Under the pieces are notes generated by a model. It was given only the letters and a program-made list of their open reading frames with translations, was not told the DNA's origin and made no database searches. Of a stretch of DNA of 64,000 nt, positions 41,378-53,456 are shown piece by piece (position 1 is the first letter of the stretch; each line of letters opens with the position of its first letter). The DNA comes from Pseudomonas sp. PDM05 (lineage in GTDB: Bacteria > Pseudomonadota > Gammaproteobacteria > Pseudomonadales > Pseudomonadaceae), in NCBI RefSeq assembly GCF_014851685.1, contig NZ_JACVAC010000006.1, forward strand, positions 1-64,000, given 5' to 3'. The translations under genes were made by a program, and so were the position numbers.

Positions 41378-41492
41378 GAGGCAATCCTTTTTTCAGGAAA
41401 CCACCCAAAGGGCAGTCTCAACAGGCCAGGGACAAATCCCTGTATCTAAAAATGAGTGTTGACCGTGCCTGTTAACAGCCACACTCGTTCGG

Positions 41493-42410
41493 TCATTCTG
41501 ACCGAATCAGTCGACGCGGCGCGATGCGCCCGTCTTCGCTCACTTCACCGATACCGATAAAGCGACCGTTATGATCCTGTACCCGCACCATGCCGAACTT
41601 CGGGGCATCCGGGGCACGTACCGGCTGGCCGTTGAGCCAGTAGAACGCGCTGTGCTCCGAGAAGTGCAGCAATGGCCAGTCCAGCAAACCGCTGTCCGAT
41701 GGCATCAGGAAGCGATCAACTGCTTCATTGCCGCCTTCGGCGTGCACCGCTTCCAACTCTTCCAGCGTGACCGTCTGGGCCAGGGTGAAAGGGCCGGCCT
41801 GGGTGCGGCGCAGTTCTGCAACGTACGCGCCGCAACCAAGCTTTTCACCAATATCTTCCACCAGGGTACGGATATAGGTGCCTTTGCTGCAGTCCACGGC
41901 CAGGCGCGCAGTGTCACCTTCACAGGCGAGCAATTCCAAGCGCGCAATAGTAACAGAACGCGGTTCGCGCTCCACTACTTCGCCCGCACGTGCCAGCTTG
42001 TAAAGTGGCTGCCCATCACGCTTGAGCGCCGAGTACATCGGCGGTATCTGACTGATTTGCCCACGAAAACCGGGTAAAGCCGCTTCAATATCCGCACGAC
42101 CAACGGTCACATCGCGAACCTGCAAAACATCACCTTCGGCATCGGCCGTGGTGGTGGTCTTGCCCAGTTGCATGAGGGTTTCGTAACCCTTGTCGGAATC
42201 GAGCAGGTATTGCGAGAACTTGGTGGCCTCGCCAAAGCACAACGGCAACACACCGGTGGCCAGGGGATCAAGGCTGCCGGTGTGCCCGGCCTTCTCGGCA
42301 TTGAGCAGCCAGCGGACCTTCTGCAAAGCGGCATTGGAGGTAAAGCCAATGGGCTTGTCGAGCAGAATGATGCCGCTGACGTTGCGACGGATACGTTTGA
42401 CCTGAGCCAC
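41493..42410 (-). CDS. truB: tRNA pseudouridine-55 synthase
   Basis: Makes the conserved pseudouridine in the T-arm of tRNAs. The 305-residue protein has the catalytic Asp48 in '[17 protein letters not shown]', the '[21 protein letters not shown]' segment that flips the target base, and a C-terminal PUA-like tail. The start lies 3 nt after the rbfA stop. It belongs to the rimP-to-pnp transcript. Confidence 0.97.
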   Translation of the reverse strand: MAQVKRIRRNVSGIILLDKPIGFTSNAALQKVRWLLNAEKAGHTGSLDPLATGVLPLCFGEATKFSQYLLDSDKGYETLMQLGKTTTTADAEGDVLQVRDVTVGRADIEAALPGFRGQISQIPPMYSALKRDGQPLYKLARAGEVVEREPRSVTIARLELLACEGDTARLAVDCSKGTYIRTLVEDIGEKLGCGAYVAELRRTQAGPFTLAQTVTLEELEAVHAEGGNEAVDRFLMPSDSGLLDWPLLHFSEHSAFYWLNGQPVRAPDAPKFGMVRVQDHNGRFIGIGEVSEDGRIAPRRLIRSE

Positions 42411-42413
42411 CGC

Positions 42414-42809
42414 TTACTCCTTGGCGTCTTCAGGTGTGGACGGGTGCTGACTGTCTTCCGCCACGGCGCGCTCGATCAGTGCCGACAGGTGCGCACCACG
42501 CACGACGCTTTCGTCGTAGTGGAAGTGCAGCTGGGGAACGCTGCGCAGCTTCATTTCACGGGCCAACTGCATGCGCAGGAAACCTGCCGCAGCGTTGAGC
42601 ACCTTGATGCTTTGCGCGATTTCTTCGCTGTTGTCCTGCCCCATCACGGTGATGAAGATCTTGGCGTGACCAACGTCACGGCTCACTTCAACGGCGGTGA
42701 TGGTGACCAGGCCAACCCGTGGGTCTTTGACTTCGCGACGGATCAGTTGGGCCAGCTCGCGCTGCATCTGATCGCCGATACGCTGGGTACGGCTGTATTC
42801 TTTTGCCAT
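42414..42809 (-). CDS. rbfA: 30S ribosome-binding factor A
   Basis: Late maturation factor of the 30S subunit that acts at the 5' end of 16S rRNA and matters at low temperature. The 131-residue protein begins '[21 protein letters not shown]' in family style, has the KH-like fold with '[24 protein letters not shown]' (in parts [10 protein letters not shown] and DVGHAKIF), and ends in an acidic tail. It lies between infB and truB. Confidence 0.97.
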   Translation of the reverse strand: MAKEYSRTQRIGDQMQRELAQLIRREVKDPRVGLVTITAVEVSRDVGHAKIFITVMGQDNSEEIAQSIKVLNAAAGFLRMQLAREMKLRSVPQLHFHYDESVVRGAHLSALIERAVAEDSQHPSTPEDAKE

Positions 42810-42968
42810 GTCTTGTTACCTGTTACTGCCACACGGTGAAACCCGTGGGGTCTGAAAGCGGCAAACGCCCGGCCTGACAAAAGCCAGACCGGGCGTTGCG
42901 TTTAGAGTCCGTACGCTGCGCGGGGCATTTGCATACCCACTCGCTGCGTGGCTCCGGAAGTGCGCGAG

Positions 42969-45485
42969 TTAGAGGCTGCGAGCAACCTGAACCTTCTCGA
43001 AGACTTCGATCTTGTCGCCAACCTTGACGTCGTTGTAGCTCTTGACGCCGATACCGCATTCCATGCCGGCACGTACTTCGGAAGCGTCATCCTTGAAGCG
43101 GCGCAGGGATTCCAGCTCGCCTTCGAAGATAACGATGTCTTCACGCAGTACGCGGATTGGACGGTTACGGTACACGGTGCCTTCGACAACCATGCAGCCG
43201 GCGATCGCGCCGAATTTCGGCGAGCGGAACACGTCACGTACTTCGGCGATACCCAGGATGTTCTCCCGGACGTCGCTGCCAAGCATGCCGGTAAGGGCTT
43301 TCTTGACGTCTTCGATGATGTCGTAGATGACGTTGTAGTAACGCATGTCCAGGCCTTCCTGCTCGACGATCTTGCGAGCGCCAGCATCGGCACGCACGTT
43401 GAAGCCGAACAGTACAGCGTTGGAAGCCAGTGCCAGGTTGGCGTCGGATTCGGTGATACCACCGACACCGCCACCGACAACGCGCACTTGCACTTCGTCG
43501 TTACCCAGGCCGTTCAAGGCGCCGTTCAACGCTTCGAGGGAACCACGTACGTCAGATTTGAGGACGATGTTAAGCGTCTTCTTCTCTTCCTGGCCCATGT
43601 TCTCGAAGATGTTTTCCAGCTTGCCTGCGTGAGCACGGGCCAGTTTGACTTCGCGGAACTTGCCTTGACGGAACAGAGCCACTTCACGGGCTTTCTTCTC
43701 GTCGGCCACTACGCTCATCTCGTCGCCAGCGTCCGGCGTACCGTCCAGGCCGAGGATCTCGACCGGGATAGCAGGACCTGCTTCCTTGATTGGCTTGCCG
43801 TTCTCGTCGAGCATGGCACGTACACGGCCGTAGTTCGAACCGACCAGGACCATGTCGCCTTGGCGCAGGGTACCGTCTTGAACCAGAACGGTCGCAACCG
43901 GGCCACGGCCCTTGTCGAGACGGGACTCAACCACAACGCCACGGCCAGGAGCCGATGGAGTAGCAGTCAGTTCCAGGACTTCGGCTTGCAACAGAACGGC
44001 TTCGAGCAGTTCGTCAACGCCAGTACCCATCTTCGCGGAGACTGGTACGAATGGAGTGTCGCCACCCCACTCTTCGGATGTCACGCCGTGAACCGACAGT
44101 TCGCTACGGATGCGATCAAGATCAGCGCCCGGCTTGTCGATTTTGTTCACCGCAACAACCAGCGGAACGCCAGCAGCCTTGGCATGCTGAACAGCTTCGA
44201 TGGTTTGTGGCATCACGCCGTCGTCAGCTGCAACCACCAGGATCACGATGTCAGTCGCCTTGGCACCACGGGCACGCATTGCGGTAAACGCGGCGTGACC
44301 AGGGGTGTCGAGGAACGTCACCATGCCACGGTCGGTTTCAACGTGGTACGCACCGATGTGCTGGGTGATACCGCCGGCTTCGCCAGCAGCAACCTTGGCA
44401 CGACGGATGTAGTCGAGCAGGGAAGTTTTACCGTGGTCAACGTGGCCCATTACGGTCACGACCGGTGCACGGGAAACTGCCTCACCTTCAAACTTCAGGG
44501 ACTCGGCCAGGGAATCTTCCAGGGCGGTATCGCTGACCAGGGTCACTTTGTGGCCCAGCTCTTCAGCAACCAGTTGGGCAGTTTCCTGATCCAGTACCTG
44601 GTTGATAGTGGCCGGAGTACCCAGCTTGAACATGAACTTGATGATTTCAGCTGCCTTGACCGACATCTGTTGGGCGAGATCGCCAACAGTGATGGTCTCG
44701 CCGATCTTCACTTCACGCACGACAGGGCCGGTTGGGCTCTGGAAACCGTGGGCGTTGCGTTTCTTCAGCTTGGCCTTGCCGCGACCACCACGACGGAAGC
44801 CATCGCTTTCTTCGTCGGTAGTACGTGGGGCAACGCGTGGAGCAGGCGCTTTCTCTTTGACCGAAGCACGATGCGGAGCGTTTTTGCGCTCGCCATCGCC
44901 ACCACCGCTGCGACGATTGTTATCGTCGGCACGTGGCTTGTCCGGGCGACGAGGTTCGTCACGCTTGCGGGCGTCAGCTGCCGGAGCAGGTGCAGCGGCA
45001 ACCGGAGCGGCCTCACGCACAGCGTCAACAGGCGCAGCGACCGCTTCAGTGGCAGCAGGTTGCGCAGCAGCAGGCTGGCGACGCGCTTCTTCTTCGGCGC
45101 GACGCTTGGCTTCTTCTTCAGCCTTCTGACGAGCAGCATTTTCTACTGCGCGACGCTCTTCCAGTTCGCGTTTGCGCTCGGCTTCGATTTCTTCCGGGCT
45201 GCGCTGTACGAAGACTTTCTTCTTGCGTACTTCAACGCTGATGCTCTTGCTACCAGCAACACGCAGTGTGCTGGTGGTTTTGCGCTGCAATGTAATCTTG
45301 CGCGGTTCTTCCACTTTCGCCTTGTGGCTGCTCTTCAAGTGAGTCAGCAAAGACTGCTTCTCACTATCGCTCACACCTTCATCGGCGGCGGTGTGCGGCA
45401 GACCTGCCTCACGCATCTGCTGCAACAGGCGCTCTACCGGTGTTTTGACCTCATCGGCCAGTTGTTTCACCGTGACTTGCGTCAT
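42969..45485 (-). CDS. infB: Translation initiation factor IF-2
   Basis: GTPase that brings fMet-tRNA to the 30S subunit. The 838-residue protein has N-terminal IF2N domains (about 1-55), a highly charged and Ala/Arg-rich linker (about 95-240), a second IF2N near 255-305, the G domain with G1 'GHVDHGKT', G3 'DTPGH' and G4 'NKID', then the C-terminal domains that bind fMet-tRNA. The initiator tRNA gene that it serves lies upstream in the same cluster. A gap of 27 nt separates it from nusA. Confidence 0.97.
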   Translation of the reverse strand: MTQVTVKQLADEVKTPVERLLQQMREAGLPHTAADEGVSDSEKQSLLTHLKSSHKAKVEEPRKITLQRKTTSTLRVAGSKSISVEVRKKKVFVQRSPEEIEAERKRELEERRAVENAARQKAEEEAKRRAEEEARRQPAAAQPAATEAVAAPVDAVREAAPVAAAPAPAADARKRDEPRRPDKPRADDNNRRSGGGDGERKNAPHRASVKEKAPAPRVAPRTTDEESDGFRRGGRGKAKLKKRNAHGFQSPTGPVVREVKIGETITVGDLAQQMSVKAAEIIKFMFKLGTPATINQVLDQETAQLVAEELGHKVTLVSDTALEDSLAESLKFEGEAVSRAPVVTVMGHVDHGKTSLLDYIRRAKVAAGEAGGITQHIGAYHVETDRGMVTFLDTPGHAAFTAMRARGAKATDIVILVVAADDGVMPQTIEAVQHAKAAGVPLVVAVNKIDKPGADLDRIRSELSVHGVTSEEWGGDTPFVPVSAKMGTGVDELLEAVLLQAEVLELTATPSAPGRGVVVESRLDKGRGPVATVLVQDGTLRQGDMVLVGSNYGRVRAMLDENGKPIKEAGPAIPVEILGLDGTPDAGDEMSVVADEKKAREVALFRQGKFREVKLARAHAGKLENIFENMGQEEKKTLNIVLKSDVRGSLEALNGALNGLGNDEVQVRVVGGGVGGITESDANLALASNAVLFGFNVRADAGARKIVEQEGLDMRYYNVIYDIIEDVKKALTGMLGSDVRENILGIAEVRDVFRSPKFGAIAGCMVVEGTVYRNRPIRVLREDIVIFEGELESLRRFKDDASEVRAGMECGIGVKSYNDVKVGDKIEVFEKVQVARSL

Positions 45486-45512
45486 GCACTTCTCTCCTCA
45501 GGCCGCGCCTAA

Positions 45513-46994
45513 TTACTCGAACCAATGGGCTCGGGCGGCCATGATCAACTTGCCGGCACGATCATCGTCAATGCCGTCGATGTCGAGCAGATCGTCAATA
45601 GACTGCTCGGCCAGGTCTTCGCGGGTAATTACGCCGCGCACCGCCAGTTCCATCGCCAAATCCTTGTCCATGCCCTCAAGCGAGAGCAGGTCTTCGGCCG
45701 GATGGGCGTCTGCCAGCTTTTCCTCAGTAGCGATGGCTTTAGTCAACAAACGATCCTTGGCCCGAGCGCGAAGCTCGTTGACGGTATCTTCGTCAAAGCC
45801 GTCGATGTTGAGCATTTCTTCCAACGGTACGTAGGCAATCTCTTCCAGGCTGGTGAAGCCTTCATCTACCAGCACCTGCGCCAGGTCTTCGTCGACTTCC
45901 AGCTCGTCGATGAAGTTGCGCAGGATGTCACCGGTTTCAGCTTGCTGCTTAGCCTGGATGTCCGATTCGGTCATCACGTTCAGGGTCCAGCCGGTCAGTT
46001 GGCTGGCCAGACGCACGTTCTGACCACCACGACCAATGGCCTGAGCCAGATTGTCTGCGCCAACGGCGATGTCCATTGCATGGGCATCTTCGTCAACGAT
46101 AATTGCCGCCACTTCAGCTGGCGACATGGCGTTGATCACGAACTGCGCCGGGTTATCGTCCCACAGGACGATGTCCACACGCTCACCGCCCAATTCGCCC
46201 GACACTGCCTGGACGCGCGAACCGCGCATACCAATGCAAGCGCCTTGCGGGTCGATGCGTTTGTCCTTGGAGCGGACCGCGATCTTGGCACGCGAACCCG
46301 GGTCGCGGGACGCAGCCATGACTTCGATCAGGCCTTCGGCAATTTCCGGCACTTCGATACGGAACAGCTCGATCAGCATTTCCGGCGCGGTACGCGACAG
46401 GATCAACTGAGGACCGCGGTTCTCGGTGCGGATTTCCTTGAGCAGCGCACGCAGACGCACGCCAACACGGAAGGTTTCGCGAGAAATGATGTCTTCGCGA
46501 GCCAGCAACGCTTCTGCGTTGTTGCCCAGGTCGACGATCACATTGTCGCGGGTGACTTTTTTCACGGTGCCGGAGATGATTTCACCCAGGCGCTCGCGAT
46601 AAGCGTCAACGACTTGAGCGCGCTCGGCTTCGCGGACTTTCTGCACAATGACCTGCTTGGCAGTCTGTGCAGCAATGCGGCCGAACTCGATGGATTCGAT
46701 TTTCTCTTCAACGACATCACCGACCTTGGCGCCAGGATGCGTTTGCGCAACCTTGCTCGGCCAGGTTTCGATGGCAGGATCATCAAGATCGTCCTCTTCG
46801 ACCACCGTCCAGCGACGGAAAGTCTCGTAGGCACCGGTGTGGCGGTTGATTTCCACACGCAGATCAACTTCGTCTTCAAAGCGTTTTTTGGTAGCAGTGG
46901 CCAGGGCCAGCTCCAACGCTTCAAAAATCACGCTTGCCGGTACACCCTTTTCGTTGGATACCGACTCAACAACCAGCAGTACTTCTTTGCTCAT
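45513..46994 (-). CDS. nusA: Transcription termination/antitermination factor NusA
   Basis: Binds RNA polymerase and influences pausing, termination and rRNA antitermination. The 493-residue protein has the N-terminal polymerase-binding domain, an S1 domain (about 135-200), two KH domains and two acidic C-terminal repeats (about 365-493, ending 'RAHWFE'). I chose the ATG at 46994 (MSKEVLLV) because GAGG sits about 6 nt upstream; an extension to 47015 has no such site. It lies between rimP and infB. Confidence 0.97.
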   Translation of the reverse strand: MSKEVLLVVESVSNEKGVPASVIFEALELALATATKKRFEDEVDLRVEINRHTGAYETFRRWTVVEEDDLDDPAIETWPSKVAQTHPGAKVGDVVEEKIESIEFGRIAAQTAKQVIVQKVREAERAQVVDAYRERLGEIISGTVKKVTRDNVIVDLGNNAEALLAREDIISRETFRVGVRLRALLKEIRTENRGPQLILSRTAPEMLIELFRIEVPEIAEGLIEVMAASRDPGSRAKIAVRSKDKRIDPQGACIGMRGSRVQAVSGELGGERVDIVLWDDNPAQFVINAMSPAEVAAIIVDEDAHAMDIAVGADNLAQAIGRGGQNVRLASQLTGWTLNVMTESDIQAKQQAETGDILRNFIDELEVDEDLAQVLVDEGFTSLEEIAYVPLEEMLNIDGFDEDTVNELRARAKDRLLTKAIATEEKLADAHPAEDLLSLEGMDKDLAMELAVRGVITREDLAEQSIDDLLDIDGIDDDRAGKLIMAARAHWFE

Positions 46995-47041
46995 CGTACG
47001 CCTCGCCTTTCGCAAGCCATTGGATCCGCGGGATCCGCGTC

Positions 47042-47500
47042 TCAGTCAAAACTGGGAATAATGTTGGCCTTGTCGATCATATCGATCGGCAACAGGAACT
47101 CATGGTCTTCTACCTGCACCACGACATCCTGTTCTTCTACACCGCGCAGAAGGCCCTGAAAATTGCGTCGCCCTTCGAACGGGGATCGCAGCTTGATCTT
47201 CACTTGTTCACCGACATATTTAGCAAACTGCTCGATAGTGAACAGTGGGCGTTCCATGCCTGGCGAGGAAACTTCGAGGGTGTATTCAACGGCGATTGGA
47301 TCTTCAACATCCAGGACACCGCTGATCTGACGGCTGACAATGGCGCAATCGTCCACCAGCACACCGCCCTCTTTATCGATATAAACGCGCAACATTGAGT
47401 GGCGACCTTGAGCCGAAAACTCAATACCCCAGCATTCATAGCCTAGGGCCACGACCACCGGGGCCAGCAAGGCCTGCAACTCTTCTAGCTTGCTCGACAC
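47042..47500 (-). CDS. rimP: Ribosome maturation factor RimP
   Basis: Assists early 30S assembly. The 152-residue protein has the two-domain family pattern '[11 protein letters not shown]', '[16 protein letters not shown]' and '[14 protein letters not shown]', with '[14 protein letters not shown]' in the C-terminal Sm-like domain. I place the start at GTG 47500, 5 nt after GAGGGGG, giving the usual RimP length; the frame stays open to 47563 but the extra residues run through a terminator-like hairpin. It opens the rimP-nusA-infB transcript. Confidence 0.96.
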   Translation of the reverse strand: MSSKLEELQALLAPVVVALGYECWGIEFSAQGRHSMLRVYIDKEGGVLVDDCAIVSRQISGVLDVEDPIAVEYTLEVSSPGMERPLFTIEQFAKYVGEQVKIKLRSPFEGRRNFQGLLRGVEEQDVVVQVEDHEFLLPIDMIDKANIIPSFD

Positions 47501-47536
47501 CTGAACCCCCTCGTGCATGTATGTGCATGCTGTGCA

Positions 47537-47563
47537 AAATAAAAAAATGGGCGAAACGCCCAT
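47537..47563 (-). terminator. Terminator-like hairpin just before rimP
   Basis: ATGGGC-GAAAC-GCCCAT followed on the minus strand by a T-rich tract of seven T then ATTTT. It lies 37 nt before the rimP start, leaving little room for a separate promoter. Confidence 0.75.
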
Positions 47564-47569
47564 CCTTGA

Positions 47570-47591
47570 AACGCCGTCGAACAGCGGCGTT
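47570..47591 (-). terminator. Middle hairpin between tRNA-fMet and rimP
   Basis: AACGCCG and CGGCGTT form a seven-base-pair stem with an 8-nt loop; no T tract follows. It may be structural or part of a folded leader. Confidence 0.4.
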
Positions 47592-47606
47592 GAAAGTGTC
47601 CAGCTA

Positions 47607-47630
47607 ACAAAAAGCCCCTTAAAAGGGGCT
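47607..47630 (-). terminator. Terminator of tRNA-fMet
   Basis: AGCCCCTT-AA-AAGGGGCT stem followed on the minus strand by TTTTTGTT, 11 nt past the CCA end of the initiator tRNA. Confidence 0.75.
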
Positions 47631-47640
47631 CCGCTAAAAC

Positions 47641-47717
<77 letters not shown>

Positions 47718-47780
47718 ACAAAGCTGGGGCGGAAGTATACGACCGATCCCTTGCAGGGTCAATGTAACCTTCCACCTACA

Positions 47781-47802
47781 AGAAAGCCCGCAACAGCGGG
47801 CT
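47781..47802 (-). terminator. Short hairpin between tRNA-Leu and tRNA-fMet
   Basis: AGCCCGC-AACA-GCGGGCT seven-base-pair stem followed by TTTCTTG on the minus strand, a moderate terminator or processing signal. Confidence 0.55.
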
Positions 47803-47813
47803 CTCCTGATAAT

Positions 47814-47899
47814 TGGTACCGAGAAGGGGACTCGAACCCCTACACCCTATGGGCACAACCACCTCAAGGTTGCGTGTCTACCAATTCCACCACCTCGGC
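47814..47899 (-). tRNA. tRNA-Leu (GAG)
   Basis: An 86-nt class II tRNA with encoded CCA, acceptor GCCGAGG, D-loop AATTGGTAGAC, anticodon loop TTGAGGT giving anticodon GAG (reads CUC and CUU), a long variable arm and T-loop GGTTCGAGTCC. It follows secG by 22 nt. Confidence 0.98.
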
Positions 47900-47921
47900 A
47901 ATACAGCGTTTACAACCCTTC

Positions 47922-48305
47922 TTACTTTTGCTCTTGAGCTGGAGGTACGTCAGTCGCTGGAGTAGCCGACTTTTGCTCTTGAAGCACCGGGACATCATCA
48001 GAAGCCGGTTTTGCTTTTGGAACTTCCAACACTGCTGGGTTTGGGAGACCTACCTGAGTCAGCACATGAGCCTTCTCTTTAGCAAAGTAACCTAACCCCA
48101 AGCTGGTTATGAAGAAACCGGCGGCAAGTATAGCAGTAAACTTACTAAGAAAGGTAGAGGAACCTTGGCTTCCGAACACAGTATTTGAAGCACCTGCACC
48201 GAAAGACGCACCAGCATCCGCACCTTTACCCTGTTGCAGCAAAACCAGGGCAACTACGCCCAGTGCGGCCAACAGATGAAAAACGACTACGACTGTTTCC
48301 AGCAT
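47922..48305 (-). CDS. secG: Preprotein translocase subunit SecG
   Basis: Small inner-membrane subunit that assists SecA-driven export through SecYE. The 127-residue protein has two hydrophobic helices (about 3-20 and 52-72) joined by the family loop '[32 protein letters not shown]' (key parts [11 protein letters not shown] and FGSQGSS), then a Pro/Ala/Glu-rich tail with the near-repeat VPVLQEQK ... VPPAQEQK. I chose ATG 48305, 4 nt after the tpiA stop; the ribosome-binding site is weak, so coupling is likely. Confidence 0.95.
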   Translation of the reverse strand: MLETVVVVFHLLAALGVVALVLLQQGKGADAGASFGAGASNTVFGSQGSSTFLSKFTAILAAGFFITSLGLGYFAKEKAHVLTQVGLPNPAVLEVPKAKPASDDVPVLQEQKSATPATDVPPAQEQK

Positions 48306-48309
48306 TTTT

Positions 48310-49065
48310 TCAGTTTCCCGCGGCGCGACAGATCGCACCGAACTCATCTGCATTCAGGGAAGCTCCACCAATGAGCCCCCCATCGATATCCGGCATGCCG
48401 AACAGTTCGACCGCATTGGCCGCCTTCACGCTGCCGCCGTATAGAAGACGCACACCTTGTGCGACTTCAGAATTCTCTGCCGCCAACTGCGCGCGGATGG
48501 CTGCGTGCACATCCTGCGCCTGTTGCGGCGTTGCAGTCAGCCCGGTACCAATGGCCCAGACCGGCTCGTAAGCGATTACTGCCTTTGCAAACGCACCGAC
48601 ACCCAGCTCCTCGATGATGCTGCCCAGCTGACGCGAGACAACTTCAAGAGTCTTGCCCGATTCGCGCTGCTCAAGGGTTTCCCCTATGCACAACACCGGA
48701 ATCAAGCCACAAGCCTGTGCCGCTGCGAACTTGCGATTGAGTGTCCCATCCCGCTCGCCCATCATCTGGCGACGCTCGGAGTGCCCGACAAGCACATAGG
48801 AACAACCCGCATCAACCAACTGACTCGGTGCAATCTCACCGGTCAACGCACCTTGCATGGCTTCCACCGCAGAATTCTGCGCGCCGACCTGAATCGACTT
48901 GCCTTTCAAGCCATCAACCACTTGGGTGATATGCAAGAGAGGCGGGAAAACCGCCACATCAACGCCGCTAGGCAAGGCCAGGTGACGAAGGCCGTTGATC
49001 AGCTCAGCGACACTGGCGCGGGTACCGTGCATCTTCCAGTTACCAGCTACCATAGTGCGACGCAT
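48310..49065 (-). CDS. tpiA: Triose-phosphate isomerase
   Basis: Interconverts dihydroxyacetone phosphate and glyceraldehyde-3-phosphate. The 251-residue TIM barrel has the substrate Lys in 'AGNWKMHG', catalytic His in 'LVGHSERRQ' and catalytic Glu in '[11 protein letters not shown]', with the closing loop following it, plus '[12 protein letters not shown]'. It starts the tpiA-secG run 66 nt after glmM. Confidence 0.98.
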   Translation of the reverse strand: MRRTMVAGNWKMHGTRASVAELINGLRHLALPSGVDVAVFPPLLHITQVVDGLKGKSIQVGAQNSAVEAMQGALTGEIAPSQLVDAGCSYVLVGHSERRQMMGERDGTLNRKFAAAQACGLIPVLCIGETLEQRESGKTLEVVSRQLGSIIEELGVGAFAKAVIAYEPVWAIGTGLTATPQQAQDVHAAIRAQLAAENSEVAQGVRLLYGGSVKAANAVELFGMPDIDGGLIGGASLNADEFGAICRAAGN

Positions 49066-49131
49066 GCTGTACCCCGTCGGTCAAAGTGGGCGCAGATGTT
49101 ACCCAACCACATCACCACTGGCAAGCCGAAT

Positions 49132-50469
49132 TCAGGCGCAAACTTCACTTACCAGTTTTGCCAGGCTTTCTGCATGCTCGCGAACCTGCGTTTCATCGTC
49201 ACCTTCGACCATAACGCGCACCAAAGGCTCTGTGCCGGACTTGCGCAGCAACACCCGCCCACGCCCCGCCATTGCCAGCGTCACACGCTCACAGGCATCT
49301 TTGACAGCCGGGTGCTCGATTGGGTTTTCACCCCCTGCAAAGCGCACATTGAGGAGCACTTGCGGGCACTTGCGCAGCGCCTGACGCGCCTGAGCAAGAC
49401 TCTCTTCACGACGACGCAAAGACAGCAATACCTGAAGCGCCGCGATAATTGCGTCGCCAGTAGTGGTGTGCTGGAAGCAGACAACATGCCCGGAGTTCTC
49501 GCCACCCACTTGCCAGTTACGCTCCAGCAGCTCGGCGATTACGTAACGGTCACCGACATTGGCACGAACAAAGGGAATCCCCAGGTCAGCCAGGGCCAAC
49601 TCCAATCCCAGATTACTCATCAACGTACCAACGACGCCGCCCTGCAGCTTGTTACGCTCATGCAAGTCGCGAGCAATGATGAACAGCAGGTCATCGCCAT
49701 CGACCACCGCGCCCGTGTGATCCACCATCAGCACGCGATCGCCATCGCCATCAAAGGCAATACCCAAGTCAGCATGCTTGGCCAGCACGGCTGCCTGCAA
49801 CTGCTCCATGTGCGTGGAGCCACAGTTCTCGTTGATATTCAAACCATCAGGCTGCGCCGACAGCACCGTTACTTCGGCACCCAACTCCTTGAACACGCTC
49901 GGGGCAACCTTGTAGGTCGCACCGTGTGCGCAATCGACAACAATTTTCAGCCCGGCAAAATTGGTGCTGGTAGGAACACTGCTTTTGCAAAACTCGATGT
50001 AACGCCCAGAGGCATCATTGATGCGCGACACCTTGCCCAGCTTACTGGACTCGACCACAGTCATCGGTGCGTCGAGCAACTCTTCGATCATCAGCTCGAT
50101 TTCGTCAGGCAACTTGGTGCCCTGCCCGGAAAAGAACTTGATGCCATTGTCATCGTGGGGATTGTGCGAAGCGCTGATCACAATACCGGCTTCAGCGTGG
50201 AAGGTACGCGTCAGGTAGGCGATCGCCGGCGTCGGCATCGGCCCCAGCAACATCACATCAGCACCGGCAGCAGACAAACCCGCCTCAAGCGCAGACTCAA
50301 ACATATAGCCCGAAATGCGGGTGTCCTTGCCCACCAGGATGCGGCACGCGCCCATGCTGCGGAACGCCATGCCTGCCGCCCAACCCAGCTTGAGCATGAA
50401 ATCAGGAGTAATCGGAAACTCGCCGACCCGACCACGGATACCGTCGGTGCCAAAGTATTTTTTAGTCAT
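49132..50469 (-). CDS. glmM: Phosphoglucosamine mutase
   Basis: Converts glucosamine-6-phosphate to glucosamine-1-phosphate for peptidoglycan and LPS precursors. The 445-residue enzyme has the active phosphoserine Ser101 in '[12 protein letters not shown]', the metal-binding 'DGDGDR' loop and the C-terminal phosphate-binding '[15 protein letters not shown]' segment. It follows folP by 16 nt, and ftsH-folP-glmM is the common proteobacterial order. Confidence 0.97.
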   Translation of the reverse strand: MTKKYFGTDGIRGRVGEFPITPDFMLKLGWAAGMAFRSMGACRILVGKDTRISGYMFESALEAGLSAAGADVMLLGPMPTPAIAYLTRTFHAEAGIVISASHNPHDDNGIKFFSGQGTKLPDEIELMIEELLDAPMTVVESSKLGKVSRINDASGRYIEFCKSSVPTSTNFAGLKIVVDCAHGATYKVAPSVFKELGAEVTVLSAQPDGLNINENCGSTHMEQLQAAVLAKHADLGIAFDGDGDRVLMVDHTGAVVDGDDLLFIIARDLHERNKLQGGVVGTLMSNLGLELALADLGIPFVRANVGDRYVIAELLERNWQVGGENSGHVVCFQHTTTGDAIIAALQVLLSLRRREESLAQARQALRKCPQVLLNVRFAGGENPIEHPAVKDACERVTLAMAGRGRVLLRKSGTEPLVRVMVEGDDETQVREHAESLAKLVSEVCA

Positions 50470-50485
50470 AAGTGCTCCATCATTC

Positions 50486-51337
50486 TTATTCGGCGGATTC
50501 TACAGCGGCAATCATGCGCACCACATCGACCGTCTCGGCGACATCATGTACACGCAAGATGCGTGCGCCCTTGGTCACGGCAAGCGCCGCAAGCGCCAGG
50601 CCACCATATAACCGCTCACCCACTGGACGATTCAATGCCAGCCCTATCATGCTCTTGCGCGAAACCCCAACCAACAAGGGACGACCAAGCGCATGGAGAG
50701 ACTCCATGTGTTTAAACAGACTCAAATTATGTTGCAGGGTCTTGGCGAAGCCAAACCCAGGATCAAGGATGATCTTCTCGGGAGCGATGCCTACTCCGGC
50801 GCACTGAGCGATCCGCTCAGCCAGGAAACTGCTCACCTCACCAACGAGATCGTCGTAGTGCGGATTGTCCTGCATATTTTCAGGCTCCCCCAGCATGTGC
50901 ATCAGGCACACCGGCAGACCGGTGGCTGCTGCCGCATCCAGGGCACCGTCACGCCGCAAGGAACGCACGTCGTTGATAAGTCCAGCCCCCAGCCGCGCGG
51001 TTTCGCGCATCACCGCCGGGGTCGAGGTATCAACCGAGATAATGACATCCAGCTCCTGGGCGATGCGCTCGACAATCGGTGCAACCCGCTCCAACTCCTC
51101 CAAGGGAGAAACCACGCGAGCACCGGGACGGGTGGACTCCCCTCCCACATCGATCAAGGTCGCACCGGCCAACACCATCGCCTCGGCGTGGCGCAACGCA
51201 GCATCAAGCTGGCTGAAGCGACCACCATCAGAGAAGGAATCAGGAGTGACATTAAGAATGCCCATGACGTGCGTATGGGCCAAATCAAGAACCCGATTGC
51301 CGCAAGGCAACCGGGTGGAGGACAACACAGAAGTCAT
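50486..51337 (-). CDS. folP: Dihydropteroate synthase
   Basis: Joins the pterin made by FolK with p-aminobenzoate; it is the target of sulfonamides. The 283-residue TIM barrel has '[15 protein letters not shown]' near residue 25-39, '[11 protein letters not shown]' in the middle and '[11 protein letters not shown]' further on, all conserved. It begins 8 nt after the ftsH stop and is probably cotranscribed with ftsH and glmM. Confidence 0.97.
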   Translation of the reverse strand: MTSVLSSTRLPCGNRVLDLAHTHVMGILNVTPDSFSDGGRFSQLDAALRHAEAMVLAGATLIDVGGESTRPGARVVSPLEELERVAPIVERIAQELDVIISVDTSTPAVMRETARLGAGLINDVRSLRRDGALDAAAATGLPVCLMHMLGEPENMQDNPHYDDLVGEVSSFLAERIAQCAGVGIAPEKIILDPGFGFAKTLQHNLSLFKHMESLHALGRPLLVGVSRKSMIGLALNRPVGERLYGGLALAALAVTKGARILRVHDVAETVDVVRMIAAVESAE

Positions 51338-51345
51338 TTCAAACC

Positions 51346-53256
51346 TTAATGGTCAGCCGCAGGGCCGCCGATCGGGGTTTCAGGGCGTTCATTCTGGACC
51401 ACTGGCGGAGTACCCGAAGTACCCGAACCACCTTCCCAATCGCGAGGCTCACGCGGGGCGCGGCCAGCCATGATGTCGTCGATCTGGTCGGCATCAATGG
51501 TTTCGTACTTCATCAGCGCGTCAGCCATCGCGTCGAGCTTGTCGCGGTTATCGGTCAGGATCTGCTTGGCCGTGCCGTAGCACTGGTCAATGATGCTGCG
51601 CACTTCGGAGTCGATCAGCTTGGCTGTCTCACCGGAGAAGCTGGCGCTTTGACCGCCGCCGCCACGACCCAGGAACACCTCACCTTCTTCCTCGGCATAC
51701 ATCAAAGGACCGAGTTTTTCCGACAAGCCCCACTTGGTCACCATGTTTCGCGCAATCTGGCTGGCACGCATGATGTCGTTGGACGCGCCGGTGGTCACAC
51801 CGTCAAAGCCCAGGGTCATTTCTTCCGCGATACGGCCGCCGTACAGTGAGCAGATCTGGCTGATCAGCGCACGCTTGGAAAGGCTGTAGCGATCCTCTTC
51901 CGGCAGGAACATGGTGACACCCAGCGCCCGACCGCGAGGAATGATCGATACCTTGTAGACCGGGTCATGCTCTGGCACAACGCGACCAACAATGGCGTGA
52001 CCGGCTTCGTGATAAGCAGTGTTCTGCTTTTCTTTCTCGGACATGACCATGGATTTGCGCTCGGCGCCCATCATGATCTTGTCTTTCGCCAGTTCGAACT
52101 CTTTCATTTCGACGATGCGCTTGCCGGTACGGGCCGCAAACAGCGAAGCCTCGTTAACCAGGTTGGCCAGGTCAGCACCGGAGAAGCCAGGAGTACCACG
52201 GGCAATCACGGCCGGAGCCACGTCGTCGCCCATCGGCACTTTGCGCATATGCACTTTGAGAATCTGCTCACGACCACGGATGTCCGGCAAGCCGACCACG
52301 ACCTGACGGTCGAAACGGCCCGGACGCAGCAACGCAGGGTCCAATACGTCCGGACGGTTGGTAGCAGCGATGACAATGATGCCGTCATTCATTTCAAAGC
52401 CGTCCATCTCAACCAGCAGTTGGTTGAGGGTCTGCTCACGCTCATCATGACCGCCGCCCATGCCGGCGCCACGATGGCGACCAACGGCGTCGATTTCATC
52501 GATGAAGATAATGCAAGGTGCGTGCTTCTTGGCCTGCTCGAACATATCGCGAACACGGCTGGCGCCGACACCGACAAACATCTCGACGAAGTCAGAACCG
52601 GAAATGGTGAAGAACGGCACTTTCGCTTCGCCGGCAATCGCCTTGGCCAGCAAGGTTTTACCCGTACCTGGGGGGCCTACCATCAGCACACCACGTGGAA
52701 TGCGACCACCCAGGCGCTGGAACTTGCCCGGATCGCGCAGGAACTCGACCAGCTCACCCACTTCTTCCTTGGCTTCATCGCAACCGGCAACGTCAGCCAG
52801 GGTGGTCTTCACCTGATCTTCGGAGAGCAGGCGCGCCTTGCTCTTGCCAAAGCTCATCGGCCCGCCCTTGCCTCCCGCACCACCTTGCATCTGGCGCATG
52901 AAGAACATGAACACGGCAATAATCACCAGGATCGGGAAACTGGCGACCAGGAGCTGGGTCCAGATGCTCTGCTGCTCAGGCTGCTTGCCTTCGACCACGA
53001 CGTGGTTGTCCACCAGATCGCCGATCAGACCGTTGTCCGGAATGTTCGGACGAATGGTCTTGAAGCTATCGCCGTCGTTGCGCTTGCCGTTGATCACAAA
53101 GCCATCAATCGCTACACGCTCGACCTTGCCATCCTTGACTTGCTGGATGAAGTCGGAGTAGTTGAGGGTCTGCGGCTCGTTAGGGCTGGAGAAGTTGTTC
53201 ATCACCGTCACAAGGACAGCCGCGATGATCAACCACAGGATCAGATTCTTTGCCAT
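51346..53256 (-). CDS. ftsH: Membrane-anchored ATP-dependent zinc metalloprotease FtsH
   Basis: Degrades damaged membrane proteins and regulators such as sigma-32 and LpxC. In 636 residues: two membrane helices (about 5-20 and 101-120) flanking a periplasmic domain, the AAA+ domain with Walker A GPPGTGKT (194-201) and Walker B FIDEID (251-256), and the zinc site H416-E-A-G-H420. I use ATG 53256. A TTG three codons upstream (53265) is better spaced (7 nt) from AGAGGG, so a 639-residue form is possible. Confidence 0.97.
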   Translation of the reverse strand: MAKNLILWLIIAAVLVTVMNNFSSPNEPQTLNYSDFIQQVKDGKVERVAIDGFVINGKRNDGDSFKTIRPNIPDNGLIGDLVDNHVVVEGKQPEQQSIWTQLLVASFPILVIIAVFMFFMRQMQGGAGGKGGPMSFGKSKARLLSEDQVKTTLADVAGCDEAKEEVGELVEFLRDPGKFQRLGGRIPRGVLMVGPPGTGKTLLAKAIAGEAKVPFFTISGSDFVEMFVGVGASRVRDMFEQAKKHAPCIIFIDEIDAVGRHRGAGMGGGHDEREQTLNQLLVEMDGFEMNDGIIVIAATNRPDVLDPALLRPGRFDRQVVVGLPDIRGREQILKVHMRKVPMGDDVAPAVIARGTPGFSGADLANLVNEASLFAARTGKRIVEMKEFELAKDKIMMGAERKSMVMSEKEKQNTAYHEAGHAIVGRVVPEHDPVYKVSIIPRGRALGVTMFLPEEDRYSLSKRALISQICSLYGGRIAEEMTLGFDGVTTGASNDIMRASQIARNMVTKWGLSEKLGPLMYAEEEGEVFLGRGGGGQSASFSGETAKLIDSEVRSIIDQCYGTAKQILTDNRDKLDAMADALMKYETIDADQIDDIMAGRAPREPRDWEGGSGTSGTPPVVQNERPETPIGGPAADH

Positions 53257-53456
53257 ATCGTTCAATTAACTACCCTCTGAAGCAAGCTCCGCTACTGGCG
53301 CGCGCTTCGCATGATATTCACCGGCCTAACTTACTACATTACCTACAACTCTGGCAGGCGCCGTCTGTAACCCTTTGTGAAACTTTGACTACACAATATT
53401 CGTAAAGCTTCGTGACGAAAGCGACATAAAAAAACCTATCGCCCTCCTCGACTTTC

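Noticed and set aside
42948..45512. An 854-codon open frame opposite infB
   Set aside because: It mirrors infB third-position bias, with no ribosome-binding site or domain. The same applies to long frames opposite ilvI, mrcB, pnp, nusA and the DUF748 gene.
53266..53456. A heat-shock (sigma-32) promoter for ftsH
   Set aside because: Expected from family knowledge, but I could not find a convincing CTTGAA and CCCCAT pair with proper spacing in the 190-bp gap.
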